A stretch of DNA of 64,000 nucleotides from Sipunculus nudus. Lineage: Eukaryota > Annelida > Sipuncula > Golfingiida > Sipunculidae. Positions within the stretch are counted from its first letter, which is position 1. Every line of letters begins with the position of its first letter. Location: contig JAPPUL010000095.1 of assembly GCA_026874595.1 (NCBI GenBank), positions 186,001 through 250,000 on the forward strand, in the 5' to 3' direction. This document shows positions 19,018 through 32,831 of the stretch, piece after piece. Under the pieces are notes generated by a model that did not search any database, had not been told where the DNA came from, and saw only the letters and a program-made list of their open reading frames with translations. The translations under genes and the position numbers were made by a program.

Positions 19018-19678
19018 GTTTTATATAACCTTATTAGTGCTAATTATTTGTCAGCAAACGCTCTAAGGGGAAATAATAAATTTAGCTCAAAAAGCAAAAC
19101 ATCAGTGTTAGAGGTATTCTCGGGAATAAATTGGAGTTATGCTAGATTTAACCTATGCTAAACTATTAGGACAGGAGGTCCTGCAAGGTATTTAATAAGT
19201 ATTATATTTAAAATAAATTAAAATTATTCTAAGTTAAACTTATGTAAAGTTAAAAAGATTAATTTAGAACCTCTTTTCTTATACTTGTTAGAATACTAAT
19301 ATCAATAATTTTTAACCCATAAATTCCTTTAGAATACTTTTTCTTATATTCGTTAGAATAATTAATATCGTGATATTAAAATCATACGGAAAAAATATGA
19401 TAAAACAATTAATTAAATATAGTATAACTCTCTTGCTTTAACCATCCTAACCTTATATTTACCACTATTTAGAAACTATGCAATAGTTTCTAAATAACCT
19501 TGATACCATAAACTTAAAAGATACTTAACACAAAACTTGTGGATATTGAGCTTAAAAATAACATGTTAGATCCTTATTATTTCATTTATCTTAAAAATTA
19601 GTGTTGTGTTATTTTTATATTGCGCTATTATATTATTCATAACTAATAGTATAAAAGGCAACTTGAACAAAGATAATA
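19018..19678. other. Intergenic region with imperfect tandem repeat
   Basis: No gene is recognised. Around 19,275-19,375 two related segments of about 90 bp occur in tandem ('ttcttatacttgttagaata' and 'ttcttatattcgttagaata', each followed by 'taatatc'). A short hairpin lies at about 19,171-19,186 (AGGAC / GTCCT). The final 60 bp must hold the promoter of the next gene. Confidence 0.4.
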
Positions 19679-20360
19679 ATGAAAAGATTTTTATTAATTA
19701 GTTTGTCCCTATTAGTTTTAGGGATAGTACATACTGGCTGTGGGGATAACAGTGCCGCTAACAAAGCCATGAATGAATTCATGGTTTGGAATGATAGTTT
19801 GTATAACAAATATGACTATAAAAAATTTAAGAGATACCCTCCGGCTAACAAAAAAATAAACTTTAATAACATTAACTATCAACTTATGCAAGCGGCTATT
19901 TTTTATGAAACTAACTTTAGAAGAATAGAAAATAATATAAAACCATTTATATATTCATACTATCTAAAAAAAGCCGCACAAATCCATGCAACTGATATGG
20001 AACAATACAATTTCTTTAGCCATATAAGTCCGATTCCAGGACGTAGAAAACCACGAGATAGAATGAAACTTGCCGGATTTAAATCTAAATATAGTGTAGC
20101 TGCTGAAAATATTGCAAAAGCATATGGTAAACAATATATAATAGCTGGTACAGAAGTTAAAACCCCTCCCCATACATACATATCATTTGCTAATGATTTA
20201 ATAAAACGTTGGATGGCTTCATACGGCCATAGAAAAAATATATTAAAGAAAAAATATATTAAATCGAAGACTTACATACTTGGGTACAGGAGCCATGTTA
20301 GATGATATATCATCTGTCACGCTGATTGCAGTACAAGTATTTTCTAATAAAGGTAAATAA
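19679..20360 (+). pseudogene. CAP/SCP-domain lipoprotein frameshifted by a 16-bp tandem duplication
   Basis: The N-terminus is a lipoprotein signal with lipobox '...VHTGC'. The CAP domain follows with 'AAQIHATDMEQYNFFSHISP' and the signature 'RWMASYGHRKNIL'. Directly after it, 16 bp (20,231-20,246) are repeated exactly at 20,247-20,262. Because 16 is not a multiple of three, the frame is lost and ends at 20,303-20,305. Without the second copy the reading would be 'HRKNILNRRLTYLGTGA' and continue to TAA at 20,360 with the expected C-terminal strand '...IAVQVFSNKGK'. CAP proteins are secreted and of varied function. Loss of one repeat unit would restore the gene, so reversible switching is conceivable. 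Confidence 0.85.
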
Positions 20361-20378
20361 GAGGAGAGGTTAAAAGAT

Positions 20379-23300
20379 CTTTAAATCCCACTATTGGTAA
20401 CTAAAACCAGATTGTTTCTTTGACGTCCTTCGAGGATAAAATCCTTTAAATCCCACTATTGGTAACTAAAACTAGGTATTACTCCACGAAGCGATATGTT
20501 ACAAAAGCCTTTAAATCCCACTATTGGTAACTAAAACTAACAAACTACCTATAGTACTTTTTTGATTTAGCGTCTTTAAATCCCACTATTGGTAACTAAA
20601 ACTGCCGGATGGTTATTTGCAAAAGCCGCGATATTTATCCTTTAAATCCCACTATTGGTAACTAAAACGCAATATGAGCGGAAGCGACAAGGAGAGCTGG
20701 GATTCTTTAAATCCCACTATTGGTAACTAAAACTATCTTTTTAAGCCTCTCTGTCGATTTCTCCTTTTTCTTTAAATCCCACTATTGGTAACTAAAACCT
20801 CATTACTAAGACCATCCCAATTAGTGAAAAACAACTTTAAATCCCACTATTGGTAACTAAAACGATGCGCAAGTTGGCAGCTCAGGTGAAGGCTAAAAGC
20901 TTTAAATCCCACTATTGGTAACTAAAACGTTTTATATTATATGTAAAAAAACAAGGCCTTTCTACTTTAAATCCCACTATTGGTAACTAAAACTTGTTCG
21001 TTTACATAAAAGTTTAAGGCTAAAAAAATCTTTAAATCCCACTATTGGTAACTAAAACTATGTCAAATGTATCGCCAGTCCCATTATTTATATCCTTTAA
21101 ATCCCACTATTGGTAACTAAAACGTATATAGCAAAGTTAAAAAGAGCTTTGAGGAAGCAACTTTAAATCCCACTATTGGTAACTAAAACTACGCTAATCA
21201 TAGTGACCCTAAAGGCGTATTTGGTCTTTAAATCCCACTATTGGTAACTAAAACCTAGTCGACAGGTTGGTATGCGTGACGATTGGGAGACTTTAAATCC
21301 CACTATTGGTAACTAAAACCGAGCCGCGTGAGCAAAGACGCCCGACGACATGTGCCTTTAAATCCCACTATTGGTAACTAAAACTTAAATAAAAGCTTTA
21401 TAGAGTGTAAACCTACGAGACTTTAAATCCCACTATTGGTAACTAAAACTATGTAGTAGGATTTGATGTATTACGATATTTTGGAGTCTTTAAATCCCAC
21501 TATTGGTAACTAAAACGAATTTAAGACTTTAGATAAAGCGCTTAGGAAAACACTTTAAATCCCACTATTGGTAACTAAAACAGGATTGCGAAGTATCGTG
21601 ATGGGATTGCAATTACACTTTAAATCCCACTATTGGTAACTAAAACCAGGTTTTAGAAACACGGTAAGGATAAGAAGGAGACTTTAAATCCCACTATTGG
21701 TAACTAAAACGAAGAGAAAAAGAGTTTAGACTTTCTAGTAGAAGAGACTTTAAATCCCACTATTGGTAACTAAAACATTCATAGGAAGTTTACAAGAAGA
21801 GACTACAAAGAACTTTAAATCCCACTATTGGTAACTAAAACATGCCGCAAGAGGATGTAACCCAGCTTTTTCAGCGTCTTTAAATCCCACTATTGGTAAC
21901 TAAAACAACAAAATCTTGCCAACCATCCCAAATGATGCGATTCTTTAAATCCCACTATTGGTAACTAAAACTTCTTCATTATCAATGCTAACCTCTCCTA
22001 CACTTACCTTTAAATCCCACTATTGGTAACTAAAACGCGGCTTTTGGGGCGCTGGGTTTTCAGTATATGGGACTTTAAATCCCACTATTGGTAACTAAAA
22101 CGAGAGGTTTTAAAAATGGACAACAAAAAGAAACAAACTTTAAATCCCACTATTGGTAACTAAAACTTGACGCTCTTCGAAGAGAACGTATTATCATAGC
22201 CCCTTTAAATCCCACTATTGGTAACTAAAACCTTTACGCTGTTCTCCAGCTTCGCCCGTATCGCCGTCCTTTAAATCCCACTATTGGTAACTAAAACTGG
22301 AACAAGTATAAATATATGCCAACAGCTATAAACCCTTTAAATCCCACTATTGGTAACTAAAACTGGAACAAGTATAAATATATGCCAACAGCTATAAACC
22401 CTTTAAATCCCACTATTGGTAACTAAAACTAATTATTTAAAAAAAGAAGTAAAAGATTATAACAACTTTAAATCCCACTATTGGTAACTAAAACCGACTA
22501 AAGTAAGTCTCAGTTAACGATAACAGAACCCTTTAAATCCCACTATTGGTAACTAAAACTGGTATTTGTGTAGAAATGCTATAAGTTTTGCAACACTTTA
22601 AATCCCACTATTGGTAACTAAAACAACTAAACGTGGGGTAGCTGCGTTCATTAGAAATAGCTTTAAATCCCACTATTGGTAACTAAAACTTGACGCTCTT
22701 CGAAGAGAACGTATTATCATAGCCCCTTTAAATCCCACTATTGGTAACTAAAACTCTTGAAAATCATTGACAACACTTTTAAACTCGTCGCTTTAAATCC
22801 CACTATTGGTAACTAAAACTTGTCGTTAAGAGCCTTTTCAAGCTCCTTAACGCTCTTTAAATCCCACTATTGGTAACTAAAACCACTTAAAGCTTTGGGA
22901 GGGTTAGAATATCTTGCATACTTTAAATCCCACTATTGGTAACTAAAACAACAAAATCTTGCCAACCATCCCAAATGATGCGATTCTTTAAATCCCACTA
23001 TTGGTAACTAAAACTGGAAACAGTCGAGGCCTTAAAAGCGGCTGTCAGAGCTTTAAATCCCACTATTGGTAACTAAAACGTCTTCTTTCCAAATATGACA
23101 TTTTTTCCACAACTGCTTTAAATCCCACTATTGGTAACTAAAACTACGCCAGTCACTCCATCAAGCTTACAGGACTATCTCTTTAAATCCCACTATTGGT
23201 AACTAAAACTGGTAATAAAAAATATATAGAAACATATGAGCAATATCTTTAAATCCCACTATTGGTAACTAAAACTAAATGGTCGTTGTAAATTTTATTG

Positions 23301-26300
23301 TAAGCTCTAACCTTTAAATCCCACTATTGGTAACTAAAACAAATAAAGAAGTATATCACAAACATAGTAAGCCTGACTTTAAATCCCACTATTGGTAACT
23401 AAAACATAAAAAGTACTATTTTATTGCTATTCTGATAGTTACTTTAAATCCCACTATTGGTAACTAAAACGGCTAGGACATGGTATTAGTAATGCGTTGA
23501 AGAGTTCTTTAAATCCCACTATTGGTAACTAAAACGTGCATGAGGATAGCTTAGTGTTGCAGGATTGTTTGCTTTAAATCCCACTATTGGTAACTAAAAC
23601 CAGGAAGGTGACGCGGCGACAGGAGGTAATGATTACCTTTAAATCCCACTATTGGTAACTAAAACGGCTCATCAGAAAACTCATCTACTTCATAACCAGA
23701 ACTTTAAATCCCACTATTGGTAACTAAAACAGACATTCGGAAATAGTGAGCAAACAAAGTCTACTACTTTAAATCCCACTATTGGTAACTAAAACTTATG
23801 GGTTATCTATTAGTATGCGTTCTTTAAAACTTCTTTAAATCCCACTATTGGTAACTAAAACGAACACCGCAATAGAACACTTGTAACATGCTTAATTCTT
23901 TAAATCCCACTATTGGTAACTAAAACTAGGCTTGACGGAGTGACTGGAATAATCATACGAGGACTTTAAATCCCACTATTGGTAACTAAAACTATGTAAA
24001 AATATAATTTCTTATAAAGTCTGGCTAACTTTAAATCCCACTATTGGTAACTAAAACGCAGCAAGGTGACGCGGAGACAGGAGGTAATGATCGTCTTTAA
24101 ATCCCACTATTGGTAACTAAAACTCAAAATAAAGTTACGAGAATAATAGACAGAACAGACTTTAAATCCCACTATTGGTAACTAAAACTAATACAAATGT
24201 ACAAATTGATATAAGTAGTGTAAGCTTTAAATCCCACTATTGGTAACTAAAACCTGGATTTAATGAAGAAAAGATAGTACAATTAATACCTTTAAATCCC
24301 ACTATTGGTAACTAAAACAAAAATCTATTGATTGTTTTCCACCAGCGAGATATCTCTTTAAATCCCACTATTGGTAACTAAAACTGATACTAGCAAAATC
24401 GCCAAGAGGCACTGTGACAGCTTTAAATCCCACTATTGGTAACTAAAACGCTAATGCAGCTTTGCAGCAACAATATGAATATGACTTTAAATCCCACTAT
24501 TGGTAACTAAAACTGAAGTTCGAAAGGGAAAGAATGGCATTTTAACAATCTTTAAATCCCACTATTGGTAACTAAAACTTCATTTGCATGTTCACGCATC
24601 ATATCAAACAAATTCTTTAAATCCCACTATTGGTAACTAAAACCTTGATAATACACGTGCTAACTGACACTTTTACTCATCTTTAAATCCCACTATTGGT
24701 AACTAAAACTGTCCAAGTTCGACTTCTCAACCTCTTTCAATTTTGCTTTAAATCCCACTATTGGTAACTAAAACGCTAAGCAGACGGCGAATGTACAGAG
24801 AGACGATATACTTTAAATCCCACTATTGGTAACTAAAACATGGAGAGACATGATTAATAAGAATGATTTATATCATCTTTAAATCCCACTATTGGTAACT
24901 AAAACTGTGATAATATATATTTGAAGTTCGAAAGAGAACGGACTTTAAATCCCACTATTGGTAACTAAAACGAAAACAAAGTATAGATTTTAGTCAAGTT
25001 TTGAACACCTTTAAATCCCACTATTGGTAACTAAAACTCTCTTAAATGCTCATTATAAATCTTATTATAAGCCCTTTAAATCCCACTATTGGTAACTAAA
25101 ACGTTTCGTTATATGAATAAGCGTCAGTTGATGCAAAGCTTTAAATCCCACTATTGGTAACTAAAACAAATAAAGAAGTATATCATAAACATTCGAAGCC
25201 TGACTTTAAATCCCACTATTGGTAACTAAAACGAAGTCTATATACTGTTTACCACCGCCGAGATAAATCTTTAAATCCCACTATTGGTAACTAAAACGGT
25301 TATGAAAGAGACGACTATCGTTTAGAGTATTATGGCTTTAAATCCCACTATTGGTAACTAAAACGCTGAGCAAATTCCTACGCTAAATCAAAAAGCGACA
25401 ATCTTTAAATCCCACTATTGGTAACTAAAACTGTCTTTCTATCCACGAGACTAGCAAAATCTCCAAGCTTTAAATCCCACTATTGGTAACTAAAACCTCC
25501 TCTTACTTATATTTAAAATCACTATTAGGAATCTTTAAATCCCACTATTGGTAACTAAAACGTTATCAATGCTAACCTCTCCAACCGCGATAGGTGTCTT
25601 TAAATCCCACTATTGGTAACTAAAACCTTATTAATGAAATTTTTATCCCTATAAGTGAAACTCTTTAAATCCCACTATTGGTAACTAAAACGGGTAAAAG
25701 TGCAAATGTTTCAGGATTATATAGATTACTTTAAATCCCACTATTGGTAACTAAAACTAAAAATTGGCTATTGTGAGTGCGAGAGCGATTTACCTTTAAA
25801 TCCCACTATTGGTAACTAAAACAATGTAAAAAACGAAAGCAAGTTAAAAAATATATGACTTTAAATCCCACTATTGGTAACTAAAACATAGCACAAAGAA
25901 GCATAAAAGAATAAAGGGAATAACTTTAAATCCCACTATTGGTAACTAAAACTACCACGAGACACTATTAAAATGATTATTCAAAGCGCTTTAAATCCCA
26001 CTATTGGTAACTAAAACAAAATAGAGGTGACAGGCGATGTAAGAGTAGTAACCTTTAAATCCCACTATTGGTAACTAAAACAAGCCCCTCTCTAGTCAAT
26101 ATATTAGTATTAAACCCCTTTAAATCCCACTATTGGTAACTAAAACTGTAAGCTGGGAAGCGTTTACTACAGCGGTTTACAGCTTTAAATCCCACTATTG
26201 GTAACTAAAACTCTATTCAAGGAGGCAGCATCCTGATTTTTGTACAACTTTAAATCCCACTATTGGTAACTAAAACTTCCCGTTAATCCTTGTACAATCG

Positions 26301-29300
26301 ATGCAAAAAAATCTTTAAATCCCACTATTGGTAACTAAAACCTGGATTTAATGAAGAAAAGATAGTACAATTAATACCTTTAAATCCCACTATTGGTAAC
26401 TAAAACAAAAATCTATTGATTGTTTTCCACCAGCGAGATATCTCTTTAAATCCCACTATTGGTAACTAAAACTGATACTAGCAAAATCGCCAAGAGGCAC
26501 TGTGACAGCTTTAAATCCCACTATTGGTAACTAAAACGCTAATGCAGCTTTGCAGCAACAATATGAATATGACTTTAAATCCCACTATTGGTAACTAAAA
26601 CTGAAGTTCGAAAGGGAAAGAATGGCATTTTAACAATCTTTAAATCCCACTATTGGTAACTAAAACTTCATTTGCATGTTCACGCATCATATCAAACAAA
26701 TTCTTTAAATCCCACTATTGGTAACTAAAACCTTGATAATACACGTGCTAACTGACACTTTTACTCATCTTTAAATCCCACTATTGGTAACTAAAACTGT
26801 CCAAGTTCGACTTCTCAACCTCTTTCAATTTTGCTTTAAATCCCACTATTGGTAACTAAAACCGACAGAGAGGCTTAAAAAGATAGTAAAATCGAAAGCT
26901 TTAAATCCCACTATTGGTAACTAAAACTTAGGTTTTATTAAGTTTGAGAGTGTTAAAAGAACCTTTAAATCCCACTATTGGTAACTAAAACCGGAGTGGT
27001 TTGCACAAAGACGGCGTAAGTCGGAAGCTTTAAATCCCACTATTGGTAACTAAAACTAATCTGTCGCACTATCACTTAACAACTTGTAACATCTTTAAAT
27101 CCCACTATTGGTAACTAAAACAGCGACGTAGCTTTAAAAAAATTCATGATGCGTAAGCCTTTAAATCCCACTATTGGTAACTAAAACCAGATTGTTTCTT
27201 TGGCGTCCTTCGAGGACAAAATCCTTTAAATCCCACTATTGGTAACTAAAACTGATGCGGAGACTGGTGGAAATGACCATTGGTACAAGCTTTAAATCCC
27301 ACTATTGGTAACTAAAACTGTACACTATTCTCCGCTATTGTATCCCAATAGTCCCTTTAAATCCCACTATTGGTAACTAAAACTAAGTAAATATATGTAA
27401 GGAACAAAAATAAAAAAAACTTTAAATCCCACTATTGGTAACTAAAAACAAAGTCTATAGTCTGCTTTCCGCCTGATAAATATCGCTTTAAATCCCACTA
27501 TTGGTAACTAAAACATGAAAAATAATGCGTTAAAACTAGCATTATGCGCGCTTTAAATCCCACTATTGGTAACTAAAACCTATGTCGAAAACTGTCATTA
27601 GGAAGAACTTCCATACTTTAAATCCCACTATTGGTAACTAAAACATAGTCCACGTCTCTACCTGTCTTTCTATCTACCAGCTTTAAATCCCACTATTGGT
27701 AACTAAAACCCAAAAGGCGAGTATTGGAAGTTTGTTAGATTATTTGCTTTAAATCCCACTATTGGTAACTAAAACCACTAACACCATGAGCTAGCCCGCT
27801 CTCACTTTGCACTTTAAATCCCACTATTGGTAACTAAAACTTTTTTGGTAATTTGTTTTCGGGTGGACTACAAATGCTTTAAATCCCACTATTGGTAACT
27901 AAAACTTGAGGATTTTAAAAGAGCTATTAATGAGCAAAAGTCTTTAAATCCCACTATTGGTAACTAAAACTATAGTAGCGTTAGGAGTGGCAATAGGAGT
28001 AATTACCTTTAAATCCCACTATTGGTAACTAAAACAATTTTTGTAGATAACGCTTTAAATATCGTTCAAGCCTTTAAATCCCACTATTGGTAACTAAAAC
28101 TAGAAGATATTAGAAGAGCATTTAATGAACAAAAACTTTAAATCCCACTATTGGTAACTAAAACCACAATCTGTCACATTATCATCTGACAACGTGCAAT
28201 ACTTTAAATCCCACTATTGGTAACTAAAACATTGATGAAGCGGCCATTATTTTTTACTACTTATTGCTTTAAATCCCACTATTGGTAACTAAAACGAGTT
28301 TAAGGAATTAGATAAAGCACTTAGGAAAACGCTTTAAATCCCACTATTGGTAACTAAAACAGATTACTTTACTAGTGCAAGACCTACGCCCCAAGCCTTT
28401 AAATCCCACTATTGGTAACTAAAACTACAAGATTGTCTTTGGGAAAAAGATTATTTTACTTCTTTAAATCCCACTATTGGTAACTAAAACAGCATTGCAA
28501 TGCAGGCTGAGAGCGGTTTAGCGCACTTTAAATCCCACTATTGGTAACTAAAACCAAAAATCAAAAAGTCTTTGTTTGTTTTTTTTGCTTCTTTAAATCC
28601 CACTATTGGTAACTAAAACCTGTAGCTGAAAACGATGTACCGACCAAGCATAGGCACTTTAAATCCCACTATTGGTAACTAAAACTATGCAAATCATAGT
28701 GACCCTAAGGGTGTGTTTGGACTTTAAATCCCACTATTGGTAACTAAAACTTATAGCGAGTACACAGAAGAGAAAAGTAGAATTTCCTTTAAATCCCACT
28801 ATTGGTAACTAAAACAAATACCGGCGCGGCGCAAGGTCAGATGACTGGGCACTTTAAATCCCACTATTGGTAACTAAAACTAGACGGAGACTGTGTACTA
28901 GCGCCTAACGCGTACAACTTTAAATCCCACTATTGGTAACTAAAACTGTTTTCCTATCTACTAATGCTGCAAAGTCGCCGAGCTTTAAATCCCACTATTG
29001 GTAACTAAAACGTGAAAAAACAAGTGAAAGGAGAAAGTTTTAGTAAGCTTTAAATCCCACTATTGGTAACTAAAACATAGAAGATATAAGACGTGCATTT
29101 AATGAACAAAAACTTTAAATCCCACTATTGGTAACTAAAACATTGTCAGGTTGTAATTGCCCTAGAATATTTATATACTTTAAATCCCACTATTGGTAAC
29201 TAAAACATTACTTTAATTATGAGTTCGCAGATGAAGGGAACCCTTTAAATCCCACTATTGGTAACTAAAACATTACTTTAATTATGAGTTCGCAGATGAA

Positions 29301-32300
29301 GGGAACCCTTTAAATCCCACTATTGGTAACTAAAACATGGCTAGTTAAGAACAATGTGTGCTTTCAAGGAGACTTTAAATCCCACTATTGGTAACTAAAA
29401 CATCCATAGGAAGTTTACAAGAAGAGACTATAAAGAGCTTTAAATCCCACTATTGGTAACTAAAACCACTTTCACAAAAGTAGAAGTGTATTAGTTTAAA
29501 AACTTTAAATCCCACTATTGGTAACTAAAACAGGTTGTCTTACACCTTCTGGTATCTCGATAGGCTTCTTTAAATCCCACTATTGGTAACTAAAACGTAC
29601 ATGAACACTACTATTGACCAAGAACGTAAATTACTTTAAATCCCACTATTGGTAACTAAAACTCATAGCTTTTCCTACACCTCGCGCCAAGCCGTCCTCC
29701 TTTAAATCCCACTATTGGTAACTAAAACGATCGTCGTAGGATAGAATGATACCGTTGTTTCTTTCTTTAAATCCCACTATTGGTAACTAAAACTGGTCGT
29801 TATATATTTTATTATATGCTCGTATAGGTCTTTAAATCCCACTATTGGTAACTAAAACTTCAACGTTTTCAACCATTAGAGTAGTATTCAAAAACTTTAA
29901 ATCCCACTATTGGTAACTAAAACGATTTAACAGAACTCAAAAAATTGTACTTAGTGCATCTTTAAATCCCACTATTGGTAACTAAAACATTTCTTTTTTT
30001 GACCAAAATGAAGTTGATATTAATCTTTAAATCCCACTATTGGTAACTAAAACGGCACAGAAAGCTACTATTGGTAGTTTGCTTGATTATTTCTTTAAAT
30101 CCCACTATTGGTAACTAAAAACTGACCCTAAGAGTTTATCGTCGTTGGGCGGATCTGGTCTTTAAATCCACTATTGGTAACTAAAACAGTATTGCAATGC
30201 AAAGTGAGAGCGGCTTAGCGGCCTTTAAATCCCACTATTGGTAACTAAAACCAGCGGTTATGAAGTGATGAGTTTGAAGAAGATATCTTTAAATCCCACT
30301 ATTGGTAACTAAAACCGCTCTTATTTTAATGTCTCCTTCCTCGCCTCTGCTCTTTAAATCCCACTATTGGTAACTAAAACTTCTGTTGCTATCATGGCCC
30401 TTTTTTCAATGTACTCTTTAAATCCCACTATTGGTAACTAAAACTTTAATACAGTCTGGTTTTAACAAAGAATTAAATGAGCTTTAAATCCCACTATTGG
30501 TAACTAAAACGCGTGTAATAAATGTATTGCGTGTCGGGTAAATCGCCTTTAAATCCCACTATTGGTAACTAAAACGGAGGTATTAAAATGAGATATAGAA
30601 GATATAGAAGACTTTAAATCCCACTATTGGTAACTAAAACCTTAGCGGCTGGTGTTAGTCAAGCGTTGAAAAGTTTCTTTAAATCCCACTATTGGTAACT
30701 AAAACGGTATAGTGAGTATACAGAAGAAAAAAGTAAAATCAGCTTTAAATCCCACTATTGGTAACTAAAAACGATACGCACATAGACTAGATCATTATCA
30801 TTTGACTACTTTAAATCCCACTATTGGTAACTAAAACAATTCGAAAAAGAAAGAATGGCATTTTAATAGGATACTTTAAATCCCACTATTGGTAACTAAA
30901 ACTTTTGCAGTTGGCGAATATGGCGCTAGGACAGGTAGCTTTAAATCCCACTATTGGTAACTAAAACCACGTGTCTTAACTTGATAAGACACGTGCTAAC
31001 TGACCTTTAAATCCCACTATTGGTAACTAAAACAAGAAGACTATTATATAGAAGAAACTCCGACAAAGTCTTTAAATCCCACTATTGGTAACTAAAACAA
31101 GGTAAATGGCTAGACGTAGATTTAGACATAATTTCTTTAAATCCCACTATTGGTAACTAAAACTAGTGAACCAGCCACACTTTTCTCCTTACCTGTCGGC
31201 TTTAAATCCCACTATTGGTAACTAAAACGAACTAACAATTAACCAATGACCCGTTACCATTTCAAGCTTTAAATCCCACTATTGGTAACTAAAACGCATT
31301 TTTGGTTATCAGAGCAGGTATAGTGAATATACTTTAAATCCCACTATTGGTAACTAAAACAGCGATAAGGAGAGCTGGGATCTGGCGGCTAGAGATCTTT
31401 AAATCCCACTATTGGTAACTAAAACTGGTATGCGGCTTATGATTACTATAAGCGTCTTGAGCCTTTAAATCCCACTATTGGTAACTAAAACGATATGAGC
31501 AGTATTGGGCTACTAATAGGAAGGAAACTTTAAATCCCACTATTGGTAACTAAAACAATATACAAGCGTTTAGGTTTAGTAAAAATATTAATATCTTTAA
31601 ATCCCACTATTGGTAACTAAAACTAGAAAGTTTTTTTTATATGAATATAAAAGAAAAAACTTTAAATCCCACTATTGGTAACTAAAACGATGCGCAAGTT
31701 GGCAGCTCAGGTGAAGGCTAGAACCTTTAAATCCCACTATTGGTAACTAAAACAAAGTCTATCGATTGTTTTCCACCAGCCAAATATCTCTTTAAATCCC
31801 ACTATTGGTAACTAAAACAAAGTTTGAAAAAGAAAGGATGGCATTTTAGGATACTTTAAATCCCACTATTGGTAACTAAAACTTTTAGTGAAGTACTAGG
31901 TACATCAGAAAAGAACTTCTTTAAATCCCACTATTGGTAACTAAAACCTTCGGTTTGTTTTGTTGCTGCTGATGTTCAGCAAGCTTTAAATCCCACTATT
32001 GGTAACTAAAACGATTTGCTAAAGAGCCAAATGGGTGAGAATTTAGCACTTTAAATCCCACTATTGGTAACTAAAACAAGGCATCAAAATTGAAAGATGA
32101 TGAACAGTCGAACTCTTTAAATCCCACTATTGGTAACTAAAACTAGGAAGTTCTTTCTATATGAATATAAAAGAAAAAACTTTAAATCCCACTATTGGTA
32201 ACTAAAACTTCATTACTTCGACCATCGAAAGTAGTAAAAAATAACTTTAAATCCCACTATTGGTAACTAAAACTATACATACTGATGTATTCGAGCCTCT

Positions 32301-32469
32301 AGCAATATGCTTTAAATCCCACTATTGGTAACTAAAACCTAGAAGGACAGGTGGATGGTTTAAAGCATAATATCCTTTAAATCCCACTATTGGTAACTAA
32401 AACAGGCATTTAAGGCAAAGTTTAATAATGTTTCTCTCTTCTTTAAATCCCACTATTGGTAACTAAAAC
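20379..32469 (-). CRISPR. Type I-B CRISPR array, about 184 spacers
   Basis: A 29-bp repeat (plus strand CTTTAAATCCCAC...GGTAACTAAAAC; in the canonical sense it starts GTTTTAG and ends ATTTAAAG) alternates with spacers of about 35-38 bp over 12.1 kb. The spacer number is estimated from length and unit size (65-66 bp). The canonical sense is the minus strand, matching the adjacent cas genes, so the leader end is near 32,470. Repeats are extremely uniform; a few carry an extra A or a missing C (30,161 region). Several spacers occur twice, eight consecutive spacers are duplicated as a block, and many others form families of near-identical sequence. Confidence 0.98.
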
Positions 32470-32547
32470 CCATCTGTAACTTATTATATAACACATCCTT
32501 ATATCAGCGCTTTCTTAATTTTATTCCCAAACCTCCGATCGTGCTTT
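32470..32547 (-). promoter_or_regulatory. Probable type I-B leader and pre-crRNA promoter
   Basis: Only 78 bp separate the cas2 stop from the first repeat. On the minus strand TATAAT occurs at 32,488-32,483, 13 bp before the repeat, with AT-rich sequence upstream but no convincing -35. If the leader is longer it must overlap the 3' end of cas2. Confidence 0.5.
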
Positions 32548-32829
32548 TTAAATAATTACAGCTCCTGGATCAAAGTCTAGGCCTAGGTTCTCCCTTGTTA
32601 TATTCTTAGAGTTTGATACCTTAAATAATACTACATAATCTTCTTCCTTATTAATCACTTCCTTTATCGAATTTCTTAACTCTAATAAATTTGCACCTGT
32701 TATCTCCCCCTCAAAAACTGACTTCTGGCTATGATGCAAATACCTCCTCATCAACTTCATTAGCTTAGGTAGCCTTGCTCGTCCTGCTTTACTAACCGTT
32801 GATATATCGTATACTCCTATTACAAACAT
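32548..32829 (-). CDS. cas2: Cas2 (type I-B)
   Basis: About 93 residues from 'MFVIGVYDIST', the usual Cas2 opening with the first beta-strand and its Asp; an in-frame ATG four codons upstream (32,841) is also possible and overlaps cas1. The core 'MRRYLHHSQKSVFEGEIT' is the conserved arginine/serine strand-turn-strand. Cas2 dimers bridge two Cas1 dimers in the spacer-integration complex. It is the last gene of the operon and stops 78 bp before the array. Confidence 0.95.
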   Translation of the reverse strand: MFVIGVYDISTVSKAGRARLPKLMKLMRRYLHHSQKSVFEGEITGANLLELRNSIKEVINKEEDYVVLFKVSNSKNITRENLGLDFDPGAVII

Positions 32830-32831
32830 TC

